From MGBC163016 sp910588905 (lineage in GTDB: Bacteria; Actinomycetota; Coriobacteriia; Coriobacteriales; Eggerthellaceae): DNA of 45,735 nt. Below the pieces are notes generated by a model. It searched no databases. It saw nothing but the letters and a program-made list of their open reading frames with translations, and was not told where the DNA came from. Every line of letters starts with the position of its first letter. The stretch's first letter is position 1. Position numbers and translations under genes: made by a program. Location: positions 1 through 45,735 of the forward strand of contig CAPGDO010000017.1 in assembly GCA_948616985.1 (NCBI GenBank), read 5' to 3'. Positions 17,008-25,453 of the stretch are shown here, in pieces.

Positions 17008-18786
17008 TTGAACAGAAAGCAGTTCTCTGTGCTCTCTGCCCTGGTGAAGCAGCCGGGCATGACCCAGCGGGAGATCGCATCCGCTACGGCTATCTCCTTG
17101 GGTAGCGTATGTGCTGTCCTGAGCGAATTGCGTGAGCAGGGCTATGTGGCTGATAGGGAATGCGGGGATGCCGTAACAGCCCAGGGTTTCGAGGCGCTTG
17201 CTCCCTACCGGGTCCGCAATGCCGTCATCATGGCCGCAGGGCTCTCTTCTCGCTTCGCACCCATCTCCTACGAGAAGCCCAAGGGAGTCCTCACTGTGCG
17301 CGGGGAGGTGCTCATAGAACGACAGATCCGTCAGCTCAAGGAAGCAGGCATTGATGACATCACCGTGGTGGTGGGCTACAAGAAGGAGGAGTTCTTCTAT
17401 CTAGGCGAGCGCTTCGGCGTGGATATCGTCGTCAATGAGGAATATGCGAAGCGCAACAACAACTCCACCATCCGTCGTGTCCAGGACCGTCTGGGGAACA
17501 CCTATATCTGCTCTTCTGATGATTACTTCACCGAGAATCCCTTCGAGCCCTACGTCTACGATTCGTACTATTCGGCAGTCTATGAAGAAGGTCCCACCGA
17601 GGAGTACTGCATGTCTCTACGCGGGCGCGAGGATTGGATATGCGGGGCGACCGTAGGCGGAGCGGATTCATGGACGATGATGGGCCATGTGTACTGGGAT
17701 GAGGCTTTTGCTGTTCGATTCGTCCAGATCCTCGATGCCATCTACGATGATCCCGCAACGGCTCCCAAGCTCTGGGAGGATATCTATCTCGATCACCTTG
17801 ATGAACTTCCCATGGTAGCCCGGAAGTATCCCGATGGCGTCATCTGGGAGTTCGATTCCCTGGATGAGGTAGCTGCATTCGATCCTGCATTCATCAAGAA
17901 CGTGGACTCCCATATCTTCGACAACATCTGCTCTGTATTGGGCTGTAATCGCGATCAGATCCAAGGTGTTGTTCCCATCAAGCAGGGCCTCACCAATCTA
18001 TCTTGCCGTTTCACCGTAGGAGATGAGGTCTATGTCTACCGCCATCCGGGGGAGGGTACCGATGAGATCATCAGCCGTTCCGGGGAGGCTTTCTCGCAGG
18101 CAGCTGCTCGGGATCTAGGGCTTGATGGCACCTATATCCATGAGGACGCGGAGCGCGGGTGGAAGATATCTCGCTTCATTGAGGGATGCCGGACCCTTGA
18201 TTATCACGCTTGGGGTGAAGTGGAACAGGCACTTGGGATGGTTCGCACGCTCCATGAGAGTGGCATCGTCTCTGAATGGGACTTCGATATCTATGAGGAG
18301 ACTCAGAAGCTCCTGCGTTTGATAGAGGGACGCCAGGCCACGAGATTCAAGGACTTCGATGAGCTAGTGGCTCAAGCGGATGCTCTGCACGAGGCGCTCT
18401 CAGCCCACCCGGGACCGAAGTGCCTCTGTCACAACGACTTCTACGACCCCAATATCCTCGTGCGCGGAGATGAGATGCATCTCATCGATTGGGAATACTC
18501 GGGAATGAGCGACTACGCGAGTGATCTGGGCACGTTCATCTGCTGCAGTGACTACACCTTTGAGGAAGCGATGCGCGTCTGGCGTCTGTACTTCAAGCGC
18601 GACCTGGCACCAGAAGAGCTCTTCCATTGTGTCGCTTATACATCGCTGGCGAGCTTCTACTGGTTCGTATGGGCTCTGTACAAAGAGGTCTGCGGTGACC
18701 CCGTAGGGGAGTGGCTCTATCTTTGGTATCGATGTGCTTGGACCTATGGTCGTAAAGCATCCGAGCTTGCAGCATCCATCGGATAG
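17008..18786 (+). CDS. HTH - LicC cytidylyltransferase - LicA kinase fusion
   Basis: Three domains lie in 592 residues. Residues 1-68 are a winged helix (QFSVLSALVKQPGMTQREIA, then LGSVCAVLSELREQGYV), as in MarR-like regulators. Residues 70 to about 300 are a LicC-type CTP:phosphocholine cytidylyltransferase with VIMAAGLSSRFAP, EKPKG and SSDDYF. Residues about 310-592 are a LicA-type amino-alcohol kinase with GLTNLS, VYRHPGEGT, the phosphotransfer motif CHNDFYDPN and IDWEYSGMSDYASDLG. The enzyme would phosphorylate choline or ethanolamine and convert the product to the CDP form used by LicD. LicC-LicA fusions are known (Treponema denticola); the HTH is extra and may allow autoregulation. The TTG start has only TGGA as a ribosome site, five bases away. 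Confidence 0.92.
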   Translation: MNRKQFSVLSALVKQPGMTQREIASATAISLGSVCAVLSELREQGYVADRECGDAVTAQGFEALAPYRVRNAVIMAAGLSSRFAPISYEKPKGVLTVRGEVLIERQIRQLKEAGIDDITVVVGYKKEEFFYLGERFGVDIVVNEEYAKRNNNSTIRRVQDRLGNTYICSSDDYFTENPFEPYVYDSYYSAVYEEGPTEEYCMSLRGREDWICGATVGGADSWTMMGHVYWDEAFAVRFVQILDAIYDDPATAPKLWEDIYLDHLDELPMVARKYPDGVIWEFDSLDEVAAFDPAFIKNVDSHIFDNICSVLGCNRDQIQGVVPIKQGLTNLSCRFTVGDEVYVYRHPGEGTDEIISRSGEAFSQAAARDLGLDGTYIHEDAERGWKISRFIEGCRTLDYHAWGEVEQALGMVRTLHESGIVSEWDFDIYEETQKLLRLIEGRQATRFKDFDELVAQADALHEALSAHPGPKCLCHNDFYDPNILVRGDEMHLIDWEYSGMSDYASDLGTFICCSDYTFEEAMRVWRLYFKRDLAPEELFHCVAYTSLASFYWFVWALYKEVCGDPVGEWLYLWYRCAWTYGRKASELAASIG

Positions 18787-18839
18787 GGAACGGATGAGGA
18801 CTGCCCGGACGGGTTGTCAGGAATAGAAAGGATAGCAGG

Positions 18840-20102
18840 ATGGAGCTTTTCGGACAGATCGTGGTGTATATCATCATGGCATGCGCCCTCGCGGGGTGTA
18901 TTGCCTCTGTGATCCGACCAGAGAGCGAGCTGGGTCAGCAGTTCGTAGCGGGCATTGATTCGATCGGCCCTATCTTCTTGCCCGTGGCGGGTATCATGGC
19001 GGCGGCTCCTTATCTGACGGCCTTTGTGAGCTCAGTCTTTGGCCCTGCTTACAGCGCTCTGGGAGCGGATCCTGCCATGGCGGCTACGACATTCATCGCG
19101 GTGGACATGGGAGGCTATCAGCTTGCTGATGCGCTGGCTCAAACCCGGGAGAGTTGGATCATGGCCATGATGACCGGTTACATGGCAGGAGCTACCATCG
19201 TGTTCACTATTCCTGTCGCACTCAAGATGCTCGAGAAGCGCGATCGGAAATACCTCGCCTTGGGCGTCATGAGCGGTTTGCTTGCCATCCCTATCGGTGT
19301 GCTGGTGGCGAGCGTCATCATCGCACTGGCCCATCCGGTGGTTCGTGAGGTCGTATCCACCAATGCTGATGCTACGTATCAGCTAGCGCTTGCCTGGTCC
19401 ACCATCGGCTTGAACCTCATTCCCTTGGTGGTGGTCTGCGTTCTGCTTGCCCTGGGCCTCAAGTTCATTCCCGATGGGATGATCAAGGGTTTCATCGTAT
19501 TCGGTCGTGTGCTGGAAAGCGCTCTCAAGATCGTGTTCGTTCTCGTGGTCATCGAATATTTCACAGGCATCTTCACCGCGATCTTCGGCGGGTTCGGCTT
19601 CGATCCCATCTTGGCCGATGATGAGGATATCTTCCGTGCTTTGGAGGTCTCGGGGGCCATCGGATTGATGCTCTGCGGCGCTTTCCCCATGGTCTACCTC
19701 ATCCGTCGCTATCTAGCGAAGCCCTTGGCGAAGATCGGTGGTGCGGTGGGCTTGTCCTCAGACGCCACGACCGGTCTGTTGGCAGCCTCAGCCAATGTGC
19801 TCGCGGCGTTGGCGATGATCAAGGACCTGAAGGCGAAAGATAAGGTACTGGTCCTTGCATTCTCTGTGTGTTGCGCATTCCTCTTCGGCGATCATCTTTC
19901 CTTCACAGCGAACTTCCAGCCCTCTCTCATCGCTGCGGTCTTCATTGGAAAGCTCTGCGCGGGTATCTGCGCCATGGTGTTCGCTTTCCTCTTGGCGGTG
20001 AGGAAGGCTGAGCAGCTCGAGGAGGAAGACCGTAGCTCAGGCGTACTGACAAGCGGTGCTGGTGAAGGTGAGATCGCTGTCGATTACTACCAAGACGTAT
20101 AG
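18840..20102 (+). CDS. eutH: EutH-type ethanolamine permease
   Basis: This 420-residue, roughly 10-helix protein matches the EutH family, which admits ethanolamine across the membrane. Family-like segments are GIDSIGPIFLPVAGIMAAAPYL near residue 40, TFIAVDMGGYQLA near 86, and FLFGDHLSFTANFQP near 345. EutH is normally encoded with ethanolamine ammonia-lyase and microcompartment genes; none is present here. Instead it sits between two lic-type kinase genes, 53 bases after licCA and 10 bases before the second kinase. This suggests it feeds ethanolamine (or a similar amino alcohol) into surface decoration; that is inference. The ATG at 18840 is preceded by AGGATAGCAGG. Confidence 0.88.
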   Translation: MELFGQIVVYIIMACALAGCIASVIRPESELGQQFVAGIDSIGPIFLPVAGIMAAAPYLTAFVSSVFGPAYSALGADPAMAATTFIAVDMGGYQLADALAQTRESWIMAMMTGYMAGATIVFTIPVALKMLEKRDRKYLALGVMSGLLAIPIGVLVASVIIALAHPVVREVVSTNADATYQLALAWSTIGLNLIPLVVVCVLLALGLKFIPDGMIKGFIVFGRVLESALKIVFVLVVIEYFTGIFTAIFGGFGFDPILADDEDIFRALEVSGAIGLMLCGAFPMVYLIRRYLAKPLAKIGGAVGLSSDATTGLLAASANVLAALAMIKDLKAKDKVLVLAFSVCCAFLFGDHLSFTANFQPSLIAAVFIGKLCAGICAMVFAFLLAVRKAEQLEEEDRSSGVLTSGAGEGEIAVDYYQDV

Positions 20103-20112
20103 GTCGGCGCAG

Positions 20113-21096
20113 ATGGGACGATGTGTTTCAGAGGAGGGCTCTCAGGGATGCCAGACGGCTCTCCCTGAGAGCATCAGGAGCGCTGGAGACGGGGGATCGA
20201 TCGCTGCTTCAGAGGCATTCGAGAATATAGCGAAGGTGCTGGGTTGCTTTCATTCAGAGATCAGGGACATCTATCCGCTCAAGGAAGGTCTTACGAACCT
20301 CTCATGGCACTTCACGACGGATTCAGGCGAATACGTCTATCGGCATCCTGGCATTGGGACGGAGCGGCTGATAGACCGCGCTGCTGAGGTTGCTGCTCAG
20401 CAGGTGGCCAAGGATCTGGGGATAGATGACACCTTCATCTTCGAAGATCCGGACAAGGGATGGAAGATATCTCGGTTCCTTCCGGATTGCCGTCAGCTTG
20501 ACCCCCATGATGACGGGCAGCTCGCGCGGGCCATGCAGATGGCTCACAGGCTCCATGCAGAACCTGTGGTCATGGACCGTACGTTCGACTTCTTCCAGGA
20601 AAGCAAGAGATATGAGGCGGCGCTTCTGGAGAAGGGCCCCATCGACGTGCCGGGGTATGCTGAGATGGCTGAGATGGCAGCCAGGCTCTATGAGCATGTA
20701 CAGGCAGAATCATCGAAGAAGTGCCTTACCCATAATGATTTCTTCTATCTGAACCTCTTGCTGGACGAGGCTGACGATCTCTATCTCATCGATTGGGAAT
20801 ACGCGGGCATGGCTGACTATGCGAACGACTTCGGTACGTTCACGGTCACCTGCGAGCTGTCCGAGGAGGAGGCAGAGCGGGCCTTGGAGCATTACTTCGG
20901 CCGCCCTCCCACGTTCGCGGAATTGCGCCATAACTTCGCCTTCGTGGCTTTCGCTGGCTGGTGCTGGTATGTGTGGTCGCTGGTCAAGGAGGCGGAAGGG
21001 GACAATGTAGGAGAGTGGCTCTATATCTATTACAACTACGCGAAGGCCTATTTGGGCAAGGTCTTGGATTGGTACGAGAAGGACGAACGGCTGTGA
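20113..21096 (+). CDS. LicA-type choline/ethanolamine kinase
   Basis: This is an aminoglycoside-phosphotransferase-fold kinase of 327 residues. After about 40 poorly conserved residues it has YPLKEGLTNLSWHF, EYVYRHPGIGTERLI, the phosphotransfer motif THNDFFYLN, and the metal site LIDWEYAGMADYANDFG. It phosphorylates choline, ethanolamine or a related alcohol with ATP. It is clearly paralogous to the kinase domain of the HTH-LicC-LicA protein (shared GLTNLS, GEWLY and WEY.GM.DYA), but has no cytidylyltransferase. The start at ATG 20113, 10 bases after the eutH stop, has a weak ribosome site. An upstream in-frame extension overlaps eutH and is less likely. Two kinases around one permease may mean two substrates. 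Confidence 0.88.
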   Translation: MGRCVSEEGSQGCQTALPESIRSAGDGGSIAASEAFENIAKVLGCFHSEIRDIYPLKEGLTNLSWHFTTDSGEYVYRHPGIGTERLIDRAAEVAAQQVAKDLGIDDTFIFEDPDKGWKISRFLPDCRQLDPHDDGQLARAMQMAHRLHAEPVVMDRTFDFFQESKRYEAALLEKGPIDVPGYAEMAEMAARLYEHVQAESSKKCLTHNDFFYLNLLLDEADDLYLIDWEYAGMADYANDFGTFTVTCELSEEEAERALEHYFGRPPTFAELRHNFAFVAFAGWCWYVWSLVKEAEGDNVGEWLYIYYNYAKAYLGKVLDWYEKDERL

Positions 21097-21137
21097 GCCG
21101 TTACCTTTCCTGATCGCGATGAAGAAGGGGTGGGGGA

Positions 21138-22082
21138 ATGAGATACGGACTGACGAGCGGTCTGCTCTGGGGACTGGACACGGTGATCTTGGGGATAGGC
21201 CTGGCTATGGCGCCCTATATAGGGACGGCAGAGGCGTTGGCCTTGGCTGCTATCGTAGGCGCGGCTCTCCATGATGCCTTCTGTGCTATCTGGCTGTTCC
21301 TGTACATGGCCGTGAAGCGGCGCCTGAAGGATACGCTCGCAGCGCTCAAGACCCGCAGTGGCAAGGTGGTCATCTTGGGTGCGTTGCTAGGTGGCCCTAT
21401 CGGCATGACAGGGTATGTGATCGCCATCAACAACATCGGTGCGGGCTATACCGCCATCATCTCCTCCTTCTATCCCGCCTTCGGCACGGTCATGGCGGTG
21501 CTCCTCCTGAAAGAGAAGATGAACTGGAAGCAGGTAGTCGCTTTGGCGGTCGCCCTGGCCGGTATCATCGCCATGGGGTATCTGTCTGCAGATACGACGG
21601 TCACGGGGAATGCGGTCATCGGGCTTCTGGGGGCAGCGGCCTGTGTCATCGGATGGGGCTCAGAGGCGGTGCTCTGTGCCTGGGGCATGCGCGATGACAG
21701 CGTTGATAACGAAACGGCGCTTCAGATCCGCGAGACCACGTCCGCCCTGGTGTATCTGATCTTCGTGCTACCTCTCTTCGGAGCCTGGGCTTTCACGCTG
21801 ACAGCCTTCCCGTCAGCGGCTACGGGCATCGTGGCTCTAGCGGCTTTGGCGGGAGCAACGTCCTATCTCTTCTACTATAAGGGCATCGCGGTCATAGGAG
21901 CGGCGAAGGGCATGGCACTTAATATCTCCTATTCCGCCTGGGCGGTGCTCTTCGGGGTGATCCTGCTGGGCGCTATCCCCGGTCCCATTGAGATCATCTG
22001 CTGTGTGGCCATCCTCTGCGGTACCATCCTGGCTGCCTCTGACTGGAAAGAGCTCTTCAGCCGCACGGATAAGCCAGCGTAG
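21138..22082 (+). CDS. LicB-like EamA/DMT transporter
   Basis: This 314-residue, 10-helix protein of the drug/metabolite transporter superfamily matches LicB, the high-affinity choline importer of pneumococcus and Haemophilus. The N-terminus LTSGLLWGLDTVILGIGL is the LicB signature (GxxWGxDTV), and FYPAFGTVMAVLLLKEKMNW ends the first EamA repeat. The second EamA repeat spans about residues 155-300. It is the fifth gene of the flippase-licCA-eutH-licA-licB run and 41 bases from the kinase. With both LicB and EutH present, the cell may import both choline and ethanolamine. The ATG at 21138 follows a G-rich ribosome site. Confidence 0.87.
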   Translation: MRYGLTSGLLWGLDTVILGIGLAMAPYIGTAEALALAAIVGAALHDAFCAIWLFLYMAVKRRLKDTLAALKTRSGKVVILGALLGGPIGMTGYVIAINNIGAGYTAIISSFYPAFGTVMAVLLLKEKMNWKQVVALAVALAGIIAMGYLSADTTVTGNAVIGLLGAAACVIGWGSEAVLCAWGMRDDSVDNETALQIRETTSALVYLIFVLPLFGAWAFTLTAFPSAATGIVALAALAGATSYLFYYKGIAVIGAAKGMALNISYSAWAVLFGVILLGAIPGPIEIICCVAILCGTILAASDWKELFSRTDKPA

Positions 22083-22096
22083 GATCAAACGGTGGC

Positions 22097-23191
22097 TCAC
22101 CGGTTGAAGAACCGGGAGGCGTCCTGCAGTGTGGCAGCCAGTCCGTTGATGCGGATGCGATGCAGACCCTTGCCCAGGGTGTAGGCTGCATAGGCAAGGT
22201 TGTTCGGGCGGATGCACTCTATCCCACGGATGCGGGCGAAGAGGGAGCGCAGGGCGGGGGAGATGGCTGGGTCTGCTAACACCAGCCCTTCGTCCATGGA
22301 GCCGAACATCGCTTCCAGTGCCTCTTCAAGCCCTGGATAGCCTTCGCTCACCTGGCTCACCACGCCTCCTGCATACATGAATCCGCGCCGGATATGCGCG
22401 CGCCAGATGCCCCGGTCCGTCACGTTCGCCGCCTCGAGCACCTCGGTCATCTCCTGCCAGCGCTCGAAGGGCAAAAGCGGCGCTTTGCGCGCGAAGGCAT
22501 CCTCATCCTCAGGGGAGGTGGCGCGGTAGTTGTAGAAGGGCTCATCCAGATAGATGATCCTGTCCGTGGCAGTCAGCGTCTCCATCAAGAAGCGGTTATC
22601 GGCCCAGCCACTGCCAGGGTATTCCGGAAAGTGGATGTCGTGCTCTTCCAAGAATGAGCGCCGATAGAGGGCTGACCAGATGGAGGGGTGGTGGGCGATG
22701 AGCTCCGGGGCTGCCTCTAAGCCGAAGGGCTGGGAGGAGGGGTGCACGAGCCCCCGATAGGTGCAGTTGAGCTTCTGCGCTCCGAACTCATCCCCTGCCT
22801 TCACCCACCAGTAGGGGCATTTCACGATATCAGGCTCCTCTGAGAAGGATCCGGCGAAGGTGATCATCGCCTCCAAGGCGTCCACGTCCATCCAGTCGTC
22901 GGGCTCTAGGATGGCGATCCACTCTCCCCGGGCTACCGCCAGACCATCATTCATGGCTGCACCGTAGCCCGCGTTCTCTTTGGTGATGATACGGAAGCGC
23001 GGGTCCTCATCAGCGAAGGCGTTCAGGATGTCCAAAGAGCCATCGGTGGAACCGTCATTCACGCAGATGACCTCTAGATTCCGATAGGTTTGTTCTTGGG
23101 CGGATACCAGCGCGTCCACCAGTTGGATGCCGGCGTTGTAGACGGGGATGATGATGGAGACGAGCTCAGTTCCTGCGGCGTGGGGCTTCAT
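22097..23191 (-). CDS. GT2 family glycosyltransferase
   Basis: This 364-residue enzyme has an N-terminal GT-A domain: LVSIIIPVYNAGIQLVDALV, SAQEQTYRNLEVICVNDGSTD, NAGYGAAMNDGL, and the metal motif EPDDWMD. The C-terminal 150 residues are helical and resemble those of WcaA/EpsJ-type transferases. Likely role: adding one sugar to the lipid-linked acceptor early in assembly, since it overlaps the initiating transferase gene upstream by 26 bases and would be translated just after it. The start at ATG 23191 has AAAGGAACAGG upstream. It is convergent with licB, with 14 bases between. Confidence 0.9.
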   Translation of the reverse strand: MKPHAAGTELVSIIIPVYNAGIQLVDALVSAQEQTYRNLEVICVNDGSTDGSLDILNAFADEDPRFRIITKENAGYGAAMNDGLAVARGEWIAILEPDDWMDVDALEAMITFAGSFSEEPDIVKCPYWWVKAGDEFGAQKLNCTYRGLVHPSSQPFGLEAAPELIAHHPSIWSALYRRSFLEEHDIHFPEYPGSGWADNRFLMETLTATDRIIYLDEPFYNYRATSPEDEDAFARKAPLLPFERWQEMTEVLEAANVTDRGIWRAHIRRGFMYAGGVVSQVSEGYPGLEEALEAMFGSMDEGLVLADPAISPALRSLFARIRGIECIRPNNLAYAAYTLGKGLHRIRINGLAATLQDASRFFNR

Positions 23192-24380
23192 CGGTCCTGT
23201 TCCTTTGACGGTTGCGTATATCTTGGTAGTTGACGCGGCGGACCGAGTCCAGCCGCCGGGAGTCAGCGCTGTTTCGGCTGGGCTTGCGACGCGGCACGTA
23301 ATGATGGCGCAGCACCGGTTCCAGTAGGTGCAACTTGCCTATGGCGAAGACGGTGATGCCCGCTGCAGCTATGATGGCTGCGGTCCTCCAAAGGCCGTCA
23401 GACTCCGCCAGCACGATGGCGCACACGGAGAGCGCTGCCGTCCAACCACACATGATGAGCACGGTGCCCTGTTGGGAGAAACCTCGGTTCAGCAGCCGAT
23501 GATGGATGTGACCCGCGTCAGCTTGATCCACCCGTTGATGTGCCCGCTTGCGGCGGATGATGGCAACGGCGGTGTCCGTGATGGGTACGCCCGCAGCCAT
23601 GATGGGTACGAACAGGGAGATAAATAGGGTAGAGCGGGCTACGGCCAGAAGCGATACCACGCCCAATGTTATCCCCAAGAGCAACGCTCCTGAATCGCCC
23701 ATGAAGATGGAGGCGGGATGATGGTTGTAGCGCAAAAAGCCTATGCACACTCCCACGATGACCACGGCCAAGATGGCGGCATCGAAACGGGCGGAGAATA
23801 CCGAGAACACGAAGATGGTGGCAGCGGAGATGCCGCTGATGCCCGAGGCGAGTCCGTCCAAGCCATCCACGAGGTTGATGACGTTAGCGAAAGCCACCAG
23901 GTAGAAGATGGTGATGGGGTAGGCCAGCCAGCCGAAGTCGATGACAGCTCCCTCTACGAACGGGTTCTGGATATTGGAGAGCAGAAGTCCGGAGGCTGAG
24001 CAGATGGTGGCAGCTACGATCTGCCCTGCCAGCTTCACGAGGGGCTTCAAATTCTTGATGTCATCCACCACGCCCACGCCGAACATGACGGCGATCCCCA
24101 AGAAGAGCACAGGGAAGCTCACAGTGAAGCCGAAATAGGAGCGGAACGGGTCTATCCAGCCGAAGAGCATCACGCCTATCTCTATGACCAAGCAGCTGGC
24201 CACCATGCCCCCGAAGATGGCAACGCCGCCCATGCGTGGGGTGGGGCGCGTGTTCACGCGGCGATTGTCGGGGTAGTCGATGGCATCAGTGGCGAAGGCG
24301 ATGCGCTTGGCTATCGGTGTGAGCGCAATGGTGACAGCGATAGCCACAGCGAGGACGATGCCACACTCTATCCAGATCAT
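23166..24380 (-). CDS. WecA/TagO-type GlcNAc-1-phosphate transferase
   Basis: This membrane enzyme moves GlcNAc 1-phosphate from UDP-GlcNAc to undecaprenyl (or decaprenyl) phosphate, starting assembly of a teichoic-acid- or arabinogalactan-type polymer. It has about 10-11 hydrophobic helices and the family motifs RMGGVAIF, GVVDDIKNLKPL, NVINLVDGLDGLASG, NHHPASIFMGDSG and HIHHRLL. The last 50 residues are a basic tail (VPRRKPSRNSADSRR). The start is taken as ATG 24380 because a TATAAT at 24424-24429 would place the transcript start near 24417; an ATG at 24404 is also possible. The length is 404 residues, slightly above usual because of the tail. Confidence 0.92.
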   Translation of the reverse strand: MIWIECGIVLAVAIAVTIALTPIAKRIAFATDAIDYPDNRRVNTRPTPRMGGVAIFGGMVASCLVIEIGVMLFGWIDPFRSYFGFTVSFPVLFLGIAVMFGVGVVDDIKNLKPLVKLAGQIVAATICSASGLLLSNIQNPFVEGAVIDFGWLAYPITIFYLVAFANVINLVDGLDGLASGISGISAATIFVFSVFSARFDAAILAVVIVGVCIGFLRYNHHPASIFMGDSGALLLGITLGVVSLLAVARSTLFISLFVPIMAAGVPITDTAVAIIRRKRAHQRVDQADAGHIHHRLLNRGFSQQGTVLIMCGWTAALSVCAIVLAESDGLWRTAAIIAAAGITVFAIGKLHLLEPVLRHHYVPRRKPSRNSADSRRLDSVRRVNYQDIRNRQRNRTDEAPRRRN

Positions 24381-24423
24381 AGGTTGGATGCGTCCCCTTC
24401 GCATTCGATGATATAACCGACCC

Positions 24424-24429
24424 ATTATA
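24424..24429 (-). promoter_or_regulatory. -10 box of the WecA/TagO-type gene
   Basis: TATAAT on the minus strand, with ATGACC 18 bases upstream as a partial -35. The predicted start is near 24417, which excludes the longer open frame beginning at 24440. Confidence 0.6.
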
Positions 24430-24454
24430 GCGTTCTGCAACGCGCGGGGTCATT

Positions 24455-24463
24455 TGCTATGAT
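24455..24463 (+). promoter_or_regulatory. extended -10 of the GlfT1-like gene, probably leaderless
   Basis: TGCTATGAT is an extended -10 whose last base is 7 bases before the A of the ATG at 24470. The transcript should begin at or next to the start codon. No Shine-Dalgarno sequence precedes the ATG, in agreement with a leaderless mRNA. Confidence 0.6.
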
Positions 24464-24469
24464 GCTGCC

Positions 24470-25453
24470 ATGGAAAAAGCAGCCATCATCATCGTCACCT
24501 ATCGGCGCCAAGAGCTCTTGGATAAGCTGCTCCACTCATTGCTGTTCCTGCACGAGGCCCCTTGGCGCGTGTTCATCATCGACAATGAGGCTTCTCCGGA
24601 AACGGAGCAGCTGGTGGAAGTCTATCGCCATCTGGTGGACGAGGGTCTGACCGCTACCCCTTGGGATGCGGGAGCGGATACCTTCGTCTATGCCCCCCAG
24701 GCCGAGAATACGGGGGGAGCGGGGGGCTTCGCTTGCGGTGTGAGCCTAGCCTACCAGGCAGGAGCAGAGTGGTTCTGGCTCATGGATGATGATGTGGTGG
24801 TCTTGCCGGAGGCCCTGGGCATCCTCGATCGCTGGGCTCCGCGCTTCGATGCTATCCAGGGTTCACGCCTTGATTTCGACGGCGGCCCGTTCTGGTGGCA
24901 GTATCGCTTCATTCCGGCTTTGGGGGTGTACAACCCTCTCGCACCTTCCGGTTTCGGCCCTCAGGGCTGGAAGCCCGCGAACGCTCTCTGCTTCGAGGGG
25001 GCCTGCATCAGCCGCCGGGTAGTGGATGGCATCGGCCTGCCCGATGCGCGCTTCTTCCTCTATTGGGATGATTGCATCTATGGATACCTGGCAAGCTGTC
25101 GCTTCCGCGTGGCCGTGATACAGGATGTCATCCTGCAGCGCACCAAGGATATCCCTCACTGGGAGGTGTCCGGGGTGCGTCAGCTCAATGCCAGCTCTGA
25201 CCGGACGCGCTTCTATGTCATGGCGAACCGTGGCCATATGGCGAATTACCTGAAGCGGGAAGGGACGTTCTTGCCGTGGGGGTTCGCTCTGGGAACCCTT
25301 GCCTCCTTCGCGAAAGAGACCATCCGTCTGGCGGCGGTCGAGAGGGGGCATCTGGGGAGCGGCATCAAGAGCCTCATGGAAGGCTGGCAGGAATCGCGTC
25401 GCATCATGGTGGATCCGCTTTGGGAACCCTCTGAGAAGGCATCGGATGTCTAA
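24470..25453 (+). CDS. GlfT1-like GT2 glycosyltransferase
   Basis: This 327-residue GT-A enzyme resembles mycobacterial GlfT1, which adds the first galactofuranose residues to the rhamnose of the lipid-linked GlcNAc-Rha unit. Motifs are IIIVTYRRQELLDKLL, FIIDNEA, the group signature ENTGGAGGFACG, and MDDDV near residue 107. LFEGA-like CFEGACISRRVVDGIGLPD, YWDDCIYGY and FYVMANRGHM follow. A rhamnosyltransferase role of the WbbL type cannot be excluded. It is divergent from the initiating transferase, 89 bases apart, and overlaps the deacetylase gene by 8 bases. Confidence 0.8.
   Translation: MEKAAIIIVTYRRQELLDKLLHSLLFLHEAPWRVFIIDNEASPETEQLVEVYRHLVDEGLTATPWDAGADTFVYAPQAENTGGAGGFACGVSLAYQAGAEWFWLMDDDVVVLPEALGILDRWAPRFDAIQGSRLDFDGGPFWWQYRFIPALGVYNPLAPSGFGPQGWKPANALCFEGACISRRVVDGIGLPDARFFLYWDDCIYGYLASCRFRVAVIQDVILQRTKDIPHWEVSGVRQLNASSDRTRFYVMANRGHMANYLKREGTFLPWGFALGTLASFAKETIRLAAVERGHLGSGIKSLMEGWQESRRIMVDPLWEPSEKASDV

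Noticed and set aside
23166..24440. Longer start (TTG at 24440) for the WecA/TagO-type gene
   Set aside because: It would begin upstream of the TATAAT at 24424-24429, outside the predicted transcript.
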